Of a DNA stretch of 64,000 nucleotides, positions 26,516 through 37,075 are shown piece after piece. The DNA comes from an uncultured Bradyrhizobium sp. GTDB lineage: Bacteria > Pseudomonadota > Alphaproteobacteria > Rhizobiales > Xanthobacteraceae. The stretch spans positions 91,693 to 155,692 of the forward strand of contig NZ_CAKZHY010000091.1 of the NCBI RefSeq assembly GCF_936928535.1, written 5' to 3'. Under the pieces are notes generated by a model that was not told where the DNA came from, searched no databases, and was given only the letters and a program-made list of their open reading frames with translations. How positions within the stretch are numbered: position 1 is the stretch's first letter; every line of letters begins with the position of its first letter. Both the position numbers and the translations under genes were made by a program.

Positions 26516-27538
26516 ATGTTCACGCGTCGTCACCTGCTCGCGACTGCCGTCGCAGCCCCCGCCATCTTGCGCTTCGGTATCGGCACCGCGCACGCCGCGA
26601 CCACGCTGAAGATCTCGCACCAATTCCCCGGCGGCACCATCGACAAGGGCGATTTCCGCGACCGGCTCTGCCGCATGTTCGCAGCCGAGGTCGCCAAGCG
26701 CAGCAATGGCGACATCGCCGCCGAGATCTATCCGAACTCCTCGCTGATCAAGACCAACGCGCAGTTCTCCGCGATGCGCAAGGGCGCGCTCGATATCTCG
26801 CTCTATCCGATGCCCTATGCCGGCGGCGAGCTGCCCGAGACCAATATCGGCCTGATGCCCGGCCTAGTCACCACCTACGACCAGGGTATGCGCTGGAAGA
26901 AGGAACCGGTCGGAAAGGCGCTCACCGACTTCCTCGCCGACAAGGGCATTATCCTGCTGACCTGGGTCTGGCAGGCCGGCGGCGTCGCCAGCCGCTCCAA
27001 AGCCATCGTCGCCCCCGAAGACGCCAAGGGGCTGAAGGTGCGCGGCGGCTCGCGCGAAATGGATATGGTGCTGCAGACCGCCGGCGCCTCGGTTCTGTCG
27101 GTACCCTCGAACGAAATCTACGCGGCGATGCAGACCGGCGCCTGCGATGCCGGCATCACCTCCTCCACCAGTCTGATCTCGTTCCGTCTCGAAGAGGTCG
27201 CGAAGTCGCTGACCTCGGGCGCGGGTGCCTCCTACTGGTTCATGCTGGAGCCGTTGATGATGTCGAAGGCGATCTTCGACAAGCTGCCGAAGAACCAGCA
27301 GGACATCCTGGTCGCCGTGGGCGAAGAGCTCGAAGCCTTCGGCCGCAAGGGCGCGCAGGACGATGACGTCGAGGTCGCCAAGGTCTACGAGAAGGCCGGC
27401 GCAAAGGTCTCGGCGCTCGATGCCGCCACCGTCGGCAAGTGGCGCGACATCGCCCGTGACACCGCGTGGAAGGATTATGGTGCCAAAACGGCGACCGCCG
27501 CCAACCTGCTCAAGCTCGCCTCCGACGTCGCTGCATGA
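26516..27538 (+). CDS. TRAP transporter solute-binding protein (DctP family)
   Basis: Periplasmic receptor of a TRAP importer, 340 aa. The N-terminus MFTRRHLLATAVAAPAIL has a twin-arginine-like RR with AHA cleavage near 27. The DctP fold follows (TLKISHQFPGGTIDKGD...FAAEVAKRSNGDIAAEIYPN). The ligand is unknown; known family members bind carboxylates. The ATG at 26516 follows AAGGGGA. The stop overlaps the DctQ start (ATGA at 27535-27538). First gene of a dctPQM operon. Confidence 0.92.
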   Translation: MFTRRHLLATAVAAPAILRFGIGTAHAATTLKISHQFPGGTIDKGDFRDRLCRMFAAEVAKRSNGDIAAEIYPNSSLIKTNAQFSAMRKGALDISLYPMPYAGGELPETNIGLMPGLVTTYDQGMRWKKEPVGKALTDFLADKGIILLTWVWQAGGVASRSKAIVAPEDAKGLKVRGGSREMDMVLQTAGASVLSVPSNEIYAAMQTGACDAGITSSTSLISFRLEEVAKSLTSGAGASYWFMLEPLMMSKAIFDKLPKNQQDILVAVGEELEAFGRKGAQDDDVEVAKVYEKAGAKVSALDAATVGKWRDIARDTAWKDYGAKTATAANLLKLASDVAA

Positions 27539-28089
27539 GTCACGGCCCTCTGCCGGATCGTGACGATCGGGCATATGCTGTCGCAAGGACCGGCCTTGCG
27601 GCAGCGCTTGATCGCGGCCTCGTCATCCTGAACCGCATCATCGTGGTGTTCGCAGCGCTGGCGCTGGTCGCGGCCTGCGCCATCCTGAGCTACAGCGTGC
27701 TCAGCCGTGCCTTGTTCAAGGCCGCAAACTACTGGCAGGACGAGGCGGCCGTATTCCTGCTGGTCGGCGCGACCTTCATGACATCAGCCTACGTGCAGCA
27801 GAACCGCGGCCATATCGGCATCGAGGCCTTCGTCGGCCTGCTCTCGCCGCTGGCAAACAGGATCCGGCTGTGGATCGTCGATGCAGCCACGTTCCTGTTC
27901 TGCGCATTTTTCACCTGGAAGTCGTGGACGCTGGCCAATGAGGCCTATGTCGACGGTCAGGTCTCGAACTCGATGTGGTCGCCGCCCCTCGCCATTCCCT
28001 ATTCCCTGATGGCGCTCGGCATGAGCCTGCTCTGCATCCAGGTCCTCGTGCAGCTGGCGCTGCCTTTCGCGGGAGCCAGGCGACCATGA
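27535..28089 (+). CDS. TRAP transporter small permease (DctQ family)
   Basis: 184 aa with four predicted TM segments, starting LNRIIVVFAALALVAACAIL. Contains the DctQ-like WQDEAAVFLLVGATFMTSAYVQ region. It pairs with the large permease in the inner membrane. Start and stop both overlap the neighbouring genes by 4 bp, implying tight translational coupling. Confidence 0.92.
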   Translation: MSHGPLPDRDDRAYAVARTGLAAALDRGLVILNRIIVVFAALALVAACAILSYSVLSRALFKAANYWQDEAAVFLLVGATFMTSAYVQQNRGHIGIEAFVGLLSPLANRIRLWIVDAATFLFCAFFTWKSWTLANEAYVDGQVSNSMWSPPLAIPYSLMALGMSLLCIQVLVQLALPFAGARRP

Positions 28090-29444
28090 GCGTTTTCGGG
28101 ATCGGTCTCGCTTATGGCGTTGCAACGCTGCTCGTGATGTTTTCGGGCATGCCGATCGCGTTCGCGCTCGGCGCGGTCGCGGTCGTGTTCATGGGCATCT
28201 ACATGCCCTCGGCCTCGCTCGATACGGTGACGCAGAACGTCTACGAGGAAATGGCCTCAATCACGCTGCTGTCGATCCCGCTGTTTATCCTGAAAGGCGC
28301 GGCGATCGGCAAATCGCGCGCCGGCCAGGATCTCTATTCGGCCCTGCATGCCTGGCTGCACCGCGTGCCCGGCGGGCTCGGCGTTGCCAACGTGTTTGCC
28401 TGCGCGCTGTTTGCCGCGATGGCGGGCTCCTCGCCCGCAACCTGCTCGGCCATCGGCTCGGCCGGTATCCCCGAGATGCGCAAGCGCGGCTATTCCGGCG
28501 GCTCTGCCGCCGGAATCATCGCCGCCGGTGGCACGCTCGGCATCCTGCTGCCGCCCTCGATCACCATGATCCTGTTTGCGGTCGCCGCCGAAAAATCGCT
28601 GGGGCGACTGTTCCTCGCCGGCATCGGTCCTGGATTGCTGCTGGTCTCGCTGTTCGGATTCTACGCCGTGTTCCGCTTCCGCCGGGAATATGCCGCGGCC
28701 GAAGCGGCCTACAAGAACGGCGGCCCGGAGTCTGCGATCCTCGCCCGCGACGAGTACACGCTCGCCGAACGCTTCAGCGTGCTGCCGCGCGTGATTCCGT
28801 TCGTGCTGCTGCTCACCGGCGTCATGGCGGCGCTCTATGGCGGTTACGCCACGCCGTCGGAGACCGCAGGCCTCGGCGGACTTCTGGCGCTCGGCCTGAT
28901 CGCAGCGATCTACGGCGTGTGGCGGCCAGAGGATCTCGGCCCCATCATGAAATCGACCGTCCGGGAATCGACCATGCTGATGATGATCATCGGCATGTCG
29001 CTGCTCTATTCCTACGTGATGAGCTATCTGCACATCTCGCAATCAGCGGCCGAGTCCGTCGTCGCGATGCATCTGCCGCGCTGGGGGCTCTTGCTGTCCA
29101 TTCTCGTCATGGTCGTCGTGCTCGGCTTCTTCCTGCCGCCGGTCTCGATCATCCTGATGACCGCGCCGATCATCCTGCCGCCCTTGCGCGCCGCCAATTT
29201 CGACATCATCTGGTTCGGCGTGGTCATGACCATCGTGATGGAGATGGGACTGATCCATCCCCCAGTCGGCCTCAACATCTTCGTCATCCGCAACGTCGCG
29301 CCTGACATTTCGCTGAGCGAAGTGATCTGGGGCACCCTGCCGTTTGTGCTCCTGATGATGGGTGCGGTGCTGCTGCTGTGCCTGGTGCCGGAGATCTCGA
29401 CCTGGCTGCCGGATTTGGTGATGGGGCCGGACGGGAGCAGGTGA
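28086..29444 (+). CDS. TRAP transporter large permease (DctM family)
   Basis: 452 aa, about 12-13 TM segments. Conserved DctM stretches include GSSPATCSAIGSAGIPEM and ASITLLSIPLFILKG. It is the ion-coupled transport subunit. It ends the operon, and a palindromic repeat lies between its stop and the convergent hmgL stop. Confidence 0.93.
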   Translation: MSVFGIGLAYGVATLLVMFSGMPIAFALGAVAVVFMGIYMPSASLDTVTQNVYEEMASITLLSIPLFILKGAAIGKSRAGQDLYSALHAWLHRVPGGLGVANVFACALFAAMAGSSPATCSAIGSAGIPEMRKRGYSGGSAAGIIAAGGTLGILLPPSITMILFAVAAEKSLGRLFLAGIGPGLLLVSLFGFYAVFRFRREYAAAEAAYKNGGPESAILARDEYTLAERFSVLPRVIPFVLLLTGVMAALYGGYATPSETAGLGGLLALGLIAAIYGVWRPEDLGPIMKSTVRESTMLMMIIGMSLLYSYVMSYLHISQSAAESVVAMHLPRWGLLLSILVMVVVLGFFLPPVSIILMTAPIILPPLRAANFDIIWFGVVMTIVMEMGLIHPPVGLNIFVIRNVAPDISLSEVIWGTLPFVLLMMGAVLLLCLVPEISTWLPDLVMGPDGSR

Positions 29445-29502
29445 GGCAATCACAGGTGCCGTAGGTGGGTTAGACCTGTGGCTGCGCACAGCGCGGGCGC
29501 AG

Positions 29503-29570
29503 GGCGTAACCTACCGCTTCTGTCTCCGCTGAGGCGAACAATGGTGGGTTACGCCTTCGGCTAGCCCACC
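29503..29570. repeat. Short palindromic intergenic repeat
   Basis: GGCGTAACC (29503-29511) and GGTTACGCC (29547-29555) are inverted. GGTGGGTTA and TAGCCCACC (29543-29570) form an overlapping hairpin with one G-T pair. It lies between two convergent operons and may serve as a terminator for both. Confidence 0.6.
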
Positions 29571-29580
29571 CCACGAAGCG

Positions 29581-30492
29581 CTACGAACTGGCCCGCTTCC
29601 TCTTCGCATTCAGCGCCGTTGCCACCCGGCTCACCGGCGGCTTGCCGAGCACGACGCTCATCGCGTTCGTCGCCGCGAGCAGCTTCTCCATGTCCACGCC
29701 AGTCTTCACGTCCATGCCCTCGAGCATGTAGACGACGTCCTCCGTCGCGACGTTGCCCGTCGCCCCCGGCGCATAGGGGCAGCCACCGAGCCCGCCGGCA
29801 GCGGCGTCGATGACGCGGATGCCCTCCTCAAGGCCGGCATAGAGATTGGCCAGCGCCTGCCCATAGGTGTCGTGGAAATGCATCGCGAGCTGTGCCGCGG
29901 GAATATTCGCCGCCACCGCACGCAGCATCTCCTTGGCTTTGGCAGGCGTACCCACGCCGATGGTATCGCCGAGCGAGATCTCGTAGCAGCCGAGATCCCA
30001 CAGCGTGCCGGCAAGATCGGCAACCGCCTTCGGCTTGATCTCGCCATCAAACGGACAGCCGAGCACGCAGGAGATATAGCCGCGGACCTTCACGCCGTCG
30101 GCTTTGGCGCGCGCCAGCACCGGCTCGAACCGTTCGATGGACTCCGCGACCGTGCAGTTGATGTTGGCCCGTGAAAATCCTTCGGATGCCGCGGCGAACA
30201 CTGAGACGACCTTGGCGCCGGCAGCGCGCGCGGCGTCATAGCCCTTCTCGTTCGGCACCAGCACGTGGAATTGGGCGCCCTTGATGTGGCTGACGCCGCG
30301 CAGCACGGCATCGGAGCTTGCCATTTGCGGGATCGCCTTGGGCGAGACGAAAGCGCCGACCTCGACGGTATGAAGACCGGCTCCGACCAGCGCCTCGATG
30401 AAGGCGATACGGGCCTCGACGCTGACAGGCGTCTTCTCGTTCTGGAGCCCGTCGCGCGGCCCCATCTCGATGATCCGGACGGGATCGCTCAT
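29581..30492 (-). CDS. hmgL: Hydroxymethylglutaryl-CoA lyase
   Basis: Cleaves HMG-CoA to acetoacetate and acetyl-CoA, the last step of leucine catabolism, 303 aa. Motifs include EMGPRDGLQNE at the metal/catalytic N-terminus, the SEGFSRANINCT region, AMHFHDTYGQALAN with the metal-binding H-x-H, and the catalytic-loop cysteine in GGLGGCPYAPGATGNVATED. The start is 1 bp after the mccA stop. Last gene of the ivd-mccB-mccA-hmgL operon. Confidence 0.94.
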   Translation of the reverse strand: MSDPVRIIEMGPRDGLQNEKTPVSVEARIAFIEALVGAGLHTVEVGAFVSPKAIPQMASSDAVLRGVSHIKGAQFHVLVPNEKGYDAARAAGAKVVSVFAAASEGFSRANINCTVAESIERFEPVLARAKADGVKVRGYISCVLGCPFDGEIKPKAVADLAGTLWDLGCYEISLGDTIGVGTPAKAKEMLRAVAANIPAAQLAMHFHDTYGQALANLYAGLEEGIRVIDAAAGGLGGCPYAPGATGNVATEDVVYMLEGMDVKTGVDMEKLLAATNAMSVVLGKPPVSRVATALNAKRKRASS

Positions 30493-30493
30493 G

Positions 30494-32509
30494 TCACTCT
30501 CCCGAAGCCTCGACCACGGCGAGCTCGATGCCTTCCTGCACGATGTCGCCGACCTTGCACCTGATCGACTTCAGCACGCCGGCATAGGGCGCCCGCAGAG
30601 TCTGCTCCATTTTCATCACTTCAAGCGTGAGGATCGGCGCGCCTTTTTCGAGTTTTGCACCTTCCTCGGCCAGCACGGCGACGACCGTGCCCGGCAAGGG
30701 CGCCGCGATCTTGTCCGCGCCTGTCTGCTCCTCGGTCTCGCCGCCGAACGGATCGACCCAGTGCAGATCGAAGCGGCCGTTGCGCGTTCGCAAATAGAGC
30801 TCATGGCCGTCGATGACGGCGGCGACCGACGATTTGACGCCATCCAGCGTCAGGTCGAAGCCGCCGTCCCTCGGCGCGATCGCAAACGTCAGCTCACGTT
30901 CGCCGATGACACATGTCGATGGCCCACTGCCGTAGTTTAGCGCGATCTTCTGCTCCGGCCCATGGCCGACGCGGAAGGCAAAGTTGCGCTGGCGCCGGCC
31001 CACAGGCTGCCAACCAAAGGTCTGCCAGGGAGAATTCAAAGCCGATTTCGTCTCGCTTTGCGCAGCCCCCCGCTCATCATTGACGATCGCGGCCACCGCG
31101 GCGCAGAGCTCGAGTTCTCCGGGCGCCGGCGAGGCCGAGGTGAGAACCGCCAGCTCGCGCTCGATGAAACCGGTGTCGATCGCATTCGCCCGCACCTTCG
31201 GATGCGTGATCAGCGCCGACAGGAACGGGATGTTGGTGACGATGCCGCGGACGTCGGTGTCTTCCAGGCCGCGGTTCAGCCGGTCGATTGCCACGTCCCG
31301 CGTCGGCGCCCATGCGATCATTTTTGCGAGCATCGCATCGTAATAGGGCGAGACAGTATCGCCTTCGCGATACCCGGCATCGATGCGCAGACCGCCGGTC
31401 TCCGCAGGCAGCCGCCAGGTCGAGATCCTGCCGACCGAGGGCATGAAATTCCTGGTCGGGTTCTCGGCATAGACGCGCGCCTCGATGGCGTAGCCGTTGA
31501 GCTTGATCTCGTCCTGCTTCAGCGGCAGTGCCTCGCCGAAGGCGACGCGCAGCTGCCATTCGACGAGGTCGACGCCCGTGATAAGCTCGGTCACGGGATG
31601 CTCAACCTGGAGACGCGTGTTCATCTCGATGAAGAACACGTCCTTGCCGTCGGAGACGAATTCGATCGTGCCGGCGCCGACGTAATTCACCGCGCCGGCT
31701 GCCTTGCGCGCAGCGGCACAGACCGCCTCGCGCTGAGCGGCATTCAGGGTCGGCGACGGCGCTTCCTCAATCACCTTCTGATGTCGGCGCTGCAAGGTGC
31801 ACTCGCGCTCGAACAGGGACAGCAGATTGCCGTGGCTGTCGCCGATGATCTGCACCTCGATATGCCGGGGATTGTCGACGTATTTCTCGATCAGCATACG
31901 GTCGTCGCCGAATGCCGCCTTGGCCTCGCGCTTGGCGCTGACGATCGCGGGCGCAAGCTCGGCGGCCGAGCGCACGATCCGCATGCCGCGGCCGCCGCCT
32001 CCGGCCGAGGCCTTCACCAGGATCGGGAAGCCGACCTTCTCGGCCGCCTTCGCCAGCGTCGCATCGTCCTGGGCATCGCCGTGATAACCAGGGACCAGCG
32101 GCACGCCCGCCTTTTCCATCAGCGCCTTCGAGCCTGACTTCGAGCCCATCGCATTCATCATCTCGGCGGTCGGGCCGACGAAGACGAGGCCGGCACCGTA
32201 ACAGGCCTGCGCGAATTCGGCATTCTCGGACAGGAAGCCGTAGCCGGGATGCACGGCCTCTGCGCCGGTCTTCTTGGTGGCCTCGATCAGCCGCTCGACA
32301 TTGAGATAGCTGTCGCGTGCGCGCGCAGGTCCGAGCAACACGGCTTCGTCCGCGAGCGCGACATGCATGGCGTCGCGATCGGCCTCGGAATAAACAGCTA
32401 CGGTGCGCAGGCCCATGGCGCGCGCCGTGCGGATGACGCGGCAGGCGATCTCACCGCGATTGGCGATCAGGAGTGTGCGAAAACGCCGGTAGAGCTTGGT
32501 AGAGTCCAT
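30494..32509 (-). CDS. mccA: Methylcrotonyl-CoA carboxylase biotin-carboxylase/carrier subunit
   Basis: ATP-dependent carboxylation of biotin, then transfer to 3-methylcrotonyl-CoA by the partner subunit, 671 aa. The biotin-carboxylase domain begins LLIANRGEIACRVIRTARAMG. The ATP-grasp glycine loop is KASAGGGGRGM. The C-terminal biotinyl domain has its target lysine at K633 in EVMKMEQ. The ATG at 32509 fits the usual family start, and the frame to 32557 would overlap mccB. The gap to mccB is 4 bp. Confidence 0.93.
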   Translation of the reverse strand: MDSTKLYRRFRTLLIANRGEIACRVIRTARAMGLRTVAVYSEADRDAMHVALADEAVLLGPARARDSYLNVERLIEATKKTGAEAVHPGYGFLSENAEFAQACYGAGLVFVGPTAEMMNAMGSKSGSKALMEKAGVPLVPGYHGDAQDDATLAKAAEKVGFPILVKASAGGGGRGMRIVRSAAELAPAIVSAKREAKAAFGDDRMLIEKYVDNPRHIEVQIIGDSHGNLLSLFERECTLQRRHQKVIEEAPSPTLNAAQREAVCAAARKAAGAVNYVGAGTIEFVSDGKDVFFIEMNTRLQVEHPVTELITGVDLVEWQLRVAFGEALPLKQDEIKLNGYAIEARVYAENPTRNFMPSVGRISTWRLPAETGGLRIDAGYREGDTVSPYYDAMLAKMIAWAPTRDVAIDRLNRGLEDTDVRGIVTNIPFLSALITHPKVRANAIDTGFIERELAVLTSASPAPGELELCAAVAAIVNDERGAAQSETKSALNSPWQTFGWQPVGRRQRNFAFRVGHGPEQKIALNYGSGPSTCVIGERELTFAIAPRDGGFDLTLDGVKSSVAAVIDGHELYLRTRNGRFDLHWVDPFGGETEEQTGADKIAAPLPGTVVAVLAEEGAKLEKGAPILTLEVMKMEQTLRAPYAGVLKSIRCKVGDIVQEGIELAVVEASGE

Positions 32510-32513
32510 CGCA

Positions 32514-34118
32514 TCACATCCTGAACAGGCCGAATTTCGTTGGCTCGATCGGCGCATTCGACGACGCCGAGAGGCCGAGGCCGAGCACGAGCCGGGTGTC
32601 GGCGGGGTCGATCACACCATCGTCCCAGAGGCGTGCGGTGGCGTAATAAGGATGCCCCTGGCTCTCATATTGATCGCGGATCGGCTTGCGGAACTTGTCT
32701 TCCTCCTCCTTCGACCAGCTGTCGCCCTTCGCCTCGATGTTATCGCGGCGGACCTGGCTCAGCACCATGGAGGCCTGCTCGCCGCCCATCACCGAGATGC
32801 GCGCGTTCGGCCACATCCAGAGGAAGCGCGGCGAATAGGCGCGGCCGCACATGCCATAATTGCCGGCGCCGTAGGAGCCGCCGATCACGACGGTGAATTT
32901 CGGCACGGACGCCGTCGCAACCGCCGTCACCAGCTTGGCACCGTCGCGCGCGATGCCACCGGCCTCGTATTTCTTGCCGACCATGAACCCGGTAATGTTC
33001 TGCAAGAACACCAGCGGAATGCCGCGCTGGCAGCACAGCTCGATGAAATGCGCCCCCTTCAGCGAGCTCTCGCTGAACAGAATGCCGTTGTTGGCGATGA
33101 TGCCGACGGGAAAACCCCAGATATGGGCGAAGCCGCACACCAGCGTCGTGCCGTAGAGCTTCTTGAACTCGTCGAACTCGGAGCCATCCACGACGCGGGC
33201 GATGATGTCGCGCACGTCGAAGGGCTTGCGGCCGTCGACCGGCACCACGCCATAAATCTCCTCCGCCGCGAACAGCGGATCACGTGGCGGATGCATGTTG
33301 AGGTTCGGTCGCGCCGATGGCTTCAGCGTGCCGACGATACGCCGCGCAATGCCGATGGCATGGGCATCGTTCTGGGCGTAGTGGTCGGTCACGCCCGACT
33401 GCCGCGAATGCACGTCGGCGCCGCCAAGCTCTTCCGCGCTGACGACCTCGCCGGTCGCCGCCTTCACCAGCGGCGGGCCGCCGAGGAAGATGGTGCCTTG
33501 ATTGCGCACGATAATGCTCTCGTCCGACATCGCCGGCACATAAGCGCCGCCAGCGGTGCAGGAGCCCATCACGATCGCGATCTGCGGGATGCCTTGCGAC
33601 GACATCTGCGCCTGATTGTAGAAGATGCGGCCGAAATGCCGCTCGTCCGGAAAGATCTCGTCCTGCAGCGGCAGGAAGGCGCCGCCGGAATCGACCATGT
33701 AGACGCAAGGCAAATTGTTTTGCCGTGCGATATCCTGCGCGCGCAGATGCTTCTTCACGGTCATCGGATAGTAGGTGCCACCCTTGATGGTGGCGTCATT
33801 GGCGACGATGACGCATTCGCGGCCCGAAATACGCCCGACGCCCGTGACGATACTCGCCGAATGCACGTCGCCGCCGTAGAGGCCGTGGGCCGCGAGCGGC
33901 GACAGCTCCAGGAACGACGTGCCGGGATCGACCAGCAGGTCGACCCGCTCGCGGGCCAGCATCTTGCCGCGTGAGGTGTGGCGATTGCGCGAGGCCTCGC
34001 CGCCGCCGCCGGCCACTTGGCTTAGTTTTTCACGCAAGTCCGCGACGAGCGCGCGCATGGCGTCCGCGTTGCGCGCGAAATCGGATGACGATGGATCGAT
34101 GCTGGAATGGAGCGGCAT
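32514..34118 (-). CDS. mccB: Methylcrotonyl-CoA carboxylase carboxyltransferase subunit
   Basis: 534 aa, crotonase-like carboxyltransferase. It matches the N-terminal [22 protein letters not shown] block, the oxyanion segments [19 protein letters not shown] and [19 protein letters not shown], and the C-terminal [14 protein letters not shown]. It forms the MCC holoenzyme with MccA in the cytoplasm, acting in leucine degradation. It lies 39 bp downstream of ivd. Confidence 0.93.
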   Translation of the reverse strand: MPLHSSIDPSSSDFARNADAMRALVADLREKLSQVAGGGGEASRNRHTSRGKMLARERVDLLVDPGTSFLELSPLAAHGLYGGDVHSASIVTGVGRISGRECVIVANDATIKGGTYYPMTVKKHLRAQDIARQNNLPCVYMVDSGGAFLPLQDEIFPDERHFGRIFYNQAQMSSQGIPQIAIVMGSCTAGGAYVPAMSDESIIVRNQGTIFLGGPPLVKAATGEVVSAEELGGADVHSRQSGVTDHYAQNDAHAIGIARRIVGTLKPSARPNLNMHPPRDPLFAAEEIYGVVPVDGRKPFDVRDIIARVVDGSEFDEFKKLYGTTLVCGFAHIWGFPVGIIANNGILFSESSLKGAHFIELCCQRGIPLVFLQNITGFMVGKKYEAGGIARDGAKLVTAVATASVPKFTVVIGGSYGAGNYGMCGRAYSPRFLWMWPNARISVMGGEQASMVLSQVRRDNIEAKGDSWSKEEEDKFRKPIRDQYESQGHPYYATARLWDDGVIDPADTRLVLGLGLSASSNAPIEPTKFGLFRM

Positions 34119-34157
34119 GTGGTCCCGCGTTTCTGATGATGTCGTTGCGTGGAGAGC

Positions 34158-35330
34158 TTAGGCGGTTTCGGACATCAGCTCACGGCCGATCAGCATGCGG
34201 CGGACTTCGGAGGTCCCCGCACCGATCTCGTAGAGCTTGGCATCGCGCCAGAGCCGGCCGACCGGAAACTCGGAGGTGTAGCCGACGCCACCGAGCGCCT
34301 GGATTGCCTCGCCCGCCATCCACGTCGCCTTCTCCGCGGAATAGAGGATGGCAGCAGCAGCATCCTTGCGTAAGCTGCGCGCATGATCGGCGCGGTCGCA
34401 GGCCTTGCCGACGGCGTAGACATAGGCGCGCGTCGCCTGCCAGGTCGAATACATGTCGGCGAGCTTGCCCTGCATCAGCTGGAAATCGCCGATCGGCTGG
34501 CCGAACTGCTTGCGCTCGTGCATGTAGGGCACCACCGCGTCCATGCAGGCCGCCATGATGCCGAGCGGTCCGCCCGACAGCACGGCGCGCTCATAGTCGA
34601 GGCCTGACATCAGCACCTTGACGCCCTCGCCCACCTTGCCCATCACGTTCTCCTCGGGCACCTCGCACTCGTCGAAGAACAGCGGATAGGTGTTGGAGCC
34701 GCGCATGCCGAGCTTGTCGAGATGCTGGCCGTGGGTGAAGCCTTTGAACCCCTTCTCGATCAGGAAGGCCGTCATGCCGCGCGGGCCCGCCTCCGGATCG
34801 GTCTTGGCATAGACGACCAGCACGTCGGCATCGCCGCCATTGGTGATCCACATCTTCGAGCCGTTCAGCACATAGCGATTGCCGCGCTTGTCGGCGCGCA
34901 GCTTCATCGAGACCACGTCCGAGCCGGCGCCCGGCTCTGACATTGCGAGTGCGCCGACATATTCGCCTGATATCAGCTTCGGCAGATAGCGTTGGCGCTG
35001 TGCGTTATTGCCGTTGCGGCGGATCTGATTGACGCAAAGGTTGGAATGCGCCCCGTAGGACAGACCCACGGCCGCAGAGCCGCGCGAAATCTCCTCCATG
35101 GCGACGACATGGGCGAGATAGCCCATGTTCGAGCCGCCATATTGCTCCGGCGCGGTCATGCCGAGCAGGCCGAGGTCGCCGAGGCGCTTCCACAGGTCCG
35201 CGGGGAACAGATTGGCCTTCTCGATCTCGGCGGCGCGCGGGGCGATCTCCGCCTCAACGAAGGCCCGCAGCGTGTCGCGCAGCATGCTGATGTCTTCGCC
35301 CAGATCGAAGTCGATGCTCGGGATGTTCAA
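34158..35330 (-). CDS. ivd: Isovaleryl-CoA dehydrogenase
   Basis: FAD enzyme oxidising isovaleryl-CoA to 3-methylcrotonyl-CoA, 390 aa, the usual length. The catalytic base is E247 in [16 protein letters not shown], the position that distinguishes IVD from other acyl-CoA dehydrogenases. The flavin motif is [13 protein letters not shown]. The start is TTG at 35330, because a perfect GGAGG lies 6-7 bp upstream and the protein then begins [13 protein letters not shown]. The open frame to 35444 runs through the divergent promoter region. First gene of the leucine operon. Confidence 0.93.
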   Translation of the reverse strand: MNIPSIDFDLGEDISMLRDTLRAFVEAEIAPRAAEIEKANLFPADLWKRLGDLGLLGMTAPEQYGGSNMGYLAHVVAMEEISRGSAAVGLSYGAHSNLCVNQIRRNGNNAQRQRYLPKLISGEYVGALAMSEPGAGSDVVSMKLRADKRGNRYVLNGSKMWITNGGDADVLVVYAKTDPEAGPRGMTAFLIEKGFKGFTHGQHLDKLGMRGSNTYPLFFDECEVPEENVMGKVGEGVKVLMSGLDYERAVLSGGPLGIMAACMDAVVPYMHERKQFGQPIGDFQLMQGKLADMYSTWQATRAYVYAVGKACDRADHARSLRKDAAAAILYSAEKATWMAGEAIQALGGVGYTSEFPVGRLWRDAKLYEIGAGTSEVRRMLIGRELMSETA

Positions 35331-35454
35331 GGCGATCCTCCGTCTTCTTGCAAAGTTCTTTGTCGATCCGAACCTACCCCCGCCTAGGCGTTCTGGCGGT
35401 CGAAAAGGTTGCATTTTCCGCCAAGTTTGGCGAGGATTTTCCAAAGGACTTCCA

Positions 35455-36483
35455 ATGCCGTTTCAGGCCGCAACCGCGACGCCCCGCCGCGCCATGACCC
35501 CCGCCGCCTTCGTCCGCGGCGTGGTCGCGGCCTATGCCCGCTATGGAGGGGATCCAGCAGAGGCGCTGGGTAAGGGGCAGGTCCTCCCTGATCTGGTGAG
35601 ATCCGCCGACGGGCGCGTGACGGCAGCGCAGTTCGAGGCGCTGGCCGGCCACGCCATGCGCGAGCTCGACGATGAAGCGCTCGGCTGGTTCTCGCGCCGC
35701 CTGCCGTGGGGCACCTACGGCATGCTGTGCCGCGCTTCGATCACCGCGCCCAATCTCGAGGTCGCACTGAAGCGCTGGTGCCGTCATCATCGCCTGCTGA
35801 CCGAGGACGTGCTGTTCGAGCTGGCGGTCAGCGGCGAGACCGCGACCATCTCGCTACGCGAGCAGCGCGATCTCGGCAGCTTACGCGAGTTCTGCCTCGT
35901 CACCCTGCTCCGCTATGTGCTCGGCTTCTCCTGCTGGGCGGTGGATTCCGCGATCGCGCTGCGCGCCGCGGAATTTCCCTTCTCCGAGCCCGCCCACGTC
36001 TCGGTCTATCCGACCATCTTCTGCAAGCACATCCGCTTCGAAGCGGAGGCGGCACGCATCGTCTTCGACAAGCATTATCTCTCGCTGCCCCTGACCCGCA
36101 GCCCCACCGACCTCGACAGCATGCTCAAGGGCGCACTGCGCCTCACCGTACTACCCTATCGCCGCGATCGCTTGCTGGTCGAGCGCGTCCGCCGCGTGCT
36201 GCGCGAGGCGCGTGGACGTATTCTCGGCGCGGAAGACGTCGCCAGCGAGCTCGCGCTCTCCACCCGCACCATGCATCGTCGCCTGCGCGAGGAAGCCACA
36301 TCGCTGCGCGACCTCAAGGAAGAGGCAAAGCTCGAACTCGCCAAGCAGGAGCTGATGCGCGGCCGCACGCCGATCAAGCGGATCGCGGAGATTGCGGGCT
36401 TCCGCAACGAAAAGAGTTTTTCGCGCGCCTTTCGCAGCTGGACCGGCGCCAGCCCGCGCGAATTCCGCGGGCGATATCGTTGA
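35455..36483 (+). CDS. AraC-family regulator, divergent to ivd
   Basis: 342 aa. The first 200 residues match the arabinose-binding-like sensor domain of OruR/ArgR-type AraC regulators. The C-terminal HTH is visible as [21 protein letters not shown] and [32 protein letters not shown] precedes the ATG. The divergent position, with 124 bp between starts, suggests it controls the ivd-mcc-hmgL leucine operon. That assignment is inference. Confidence 0.88.
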   Translation: MPFQAATATPRRAMTPAAFVRGVVAAYARYGGDPAEALGKGQVLPDLVRSADGRVTAAQFEALAGHAMRELDDEALGWFSRRLPWGTYGMLCRASITAPNLEVALKRWCRHHRLLTEDVLFELAVSGETATISLREQRDLGSLREFCLVTLLRYVLGFSCWAVDSAIALRAAEFPFSEPAHVSVYPTIFCKHIRFEAEAARIVFDKHYLSLPLTRSPTDLDSMLKGALRLTVLPYRRDRLLVERVRRVLREARGRILGAEDVASELALSTRTMHRRLREEATSLRDLKEEAKLELAKQELMRGRTPIKRIAEIAGFRNEKSFSRAFRSWTGASPREFRGRYR

Positions 36484-36496
36484 GGGCGCGCGGCCC

Positions 36497-36988
36497 CTAT
36501 CCTGTCGATACGACCGCGATCTCCGGCACCGGCAGCGGCACGTCCTTCGCCACACCCAGCACCGGAAAGCTGCGCACGTTCTTCACGTTGGGCATGGCGG
36601 CGAAATGCAGCAGTTGCTGGCGCATGCTCTCGACGCTCGGCGCCACGCATTTCAGGAGATAGTCGGTGTCGCCCGAAATGCGCCAGCACTGCTGGATTCG
36701 CGGGATCGCTGAGATCGAGTCCTCGAACGCCTCGAGCACCGGCTGAGCCTGGCTGCTCAGCTGGATCGAGACGAACGACACCACCTCGTAGCCGAGCAAC
36801 CGCTCGTCGATGACGGCACGAACGGCACGGATCACGCCACGGCTGAACAGTGATTTGAGCCGCCGCAGGCAATTCGGCGCGGACACGCCGACGCGCAGCG
36901 CCAGCTCGTTGTTACGGACGCGCCCGTCCTGCTGCAATTCGGAGAGTATCTTCAGATCGACGCCGTCGAGCTGCGCACGCCCGGCCAT
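36497..36988 (-). CDS. Lrp/AsnC-family regulator
   Basis: 163 aa. The N-terminal winged HTH (DGVDLKILSELQQDGRVRNN, ELALRVGVSAPNCLRRLKSL) is followed by a RAM/AsnC sensor domain (ISGDTDYLLKCVAPSVESMR). Members bind amino acids and usually regulate their metabolism. It lies beside the leucine operon, convergent with the AraC gene. Target unknown. Confidence 0.9.
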   Translation of the reverse strand: MAGRAQLDGVDLKILSELQQDGRVRNNELALRVGVSAPNCLRRLKSLFSRGVIRAVRAVIDERLLGYEVVSFVSIQLSSQAQPVLEAFEDSISAIPRIQQCWRISGDTDYLLKCVAPSVESMRQQLLHFAAMPNVKNVRSFPVLGVAKDVPLPVPEIAVVSTG

Positions 36989-37075
36989 CCCCCAACCCCA
37001 TCATGGTCCCGTCATCAGGGCCAGCGAAGCACGGGCCGATTTTGATGCCAAGGGCCGGTTGACGGGAAGCGCCCC

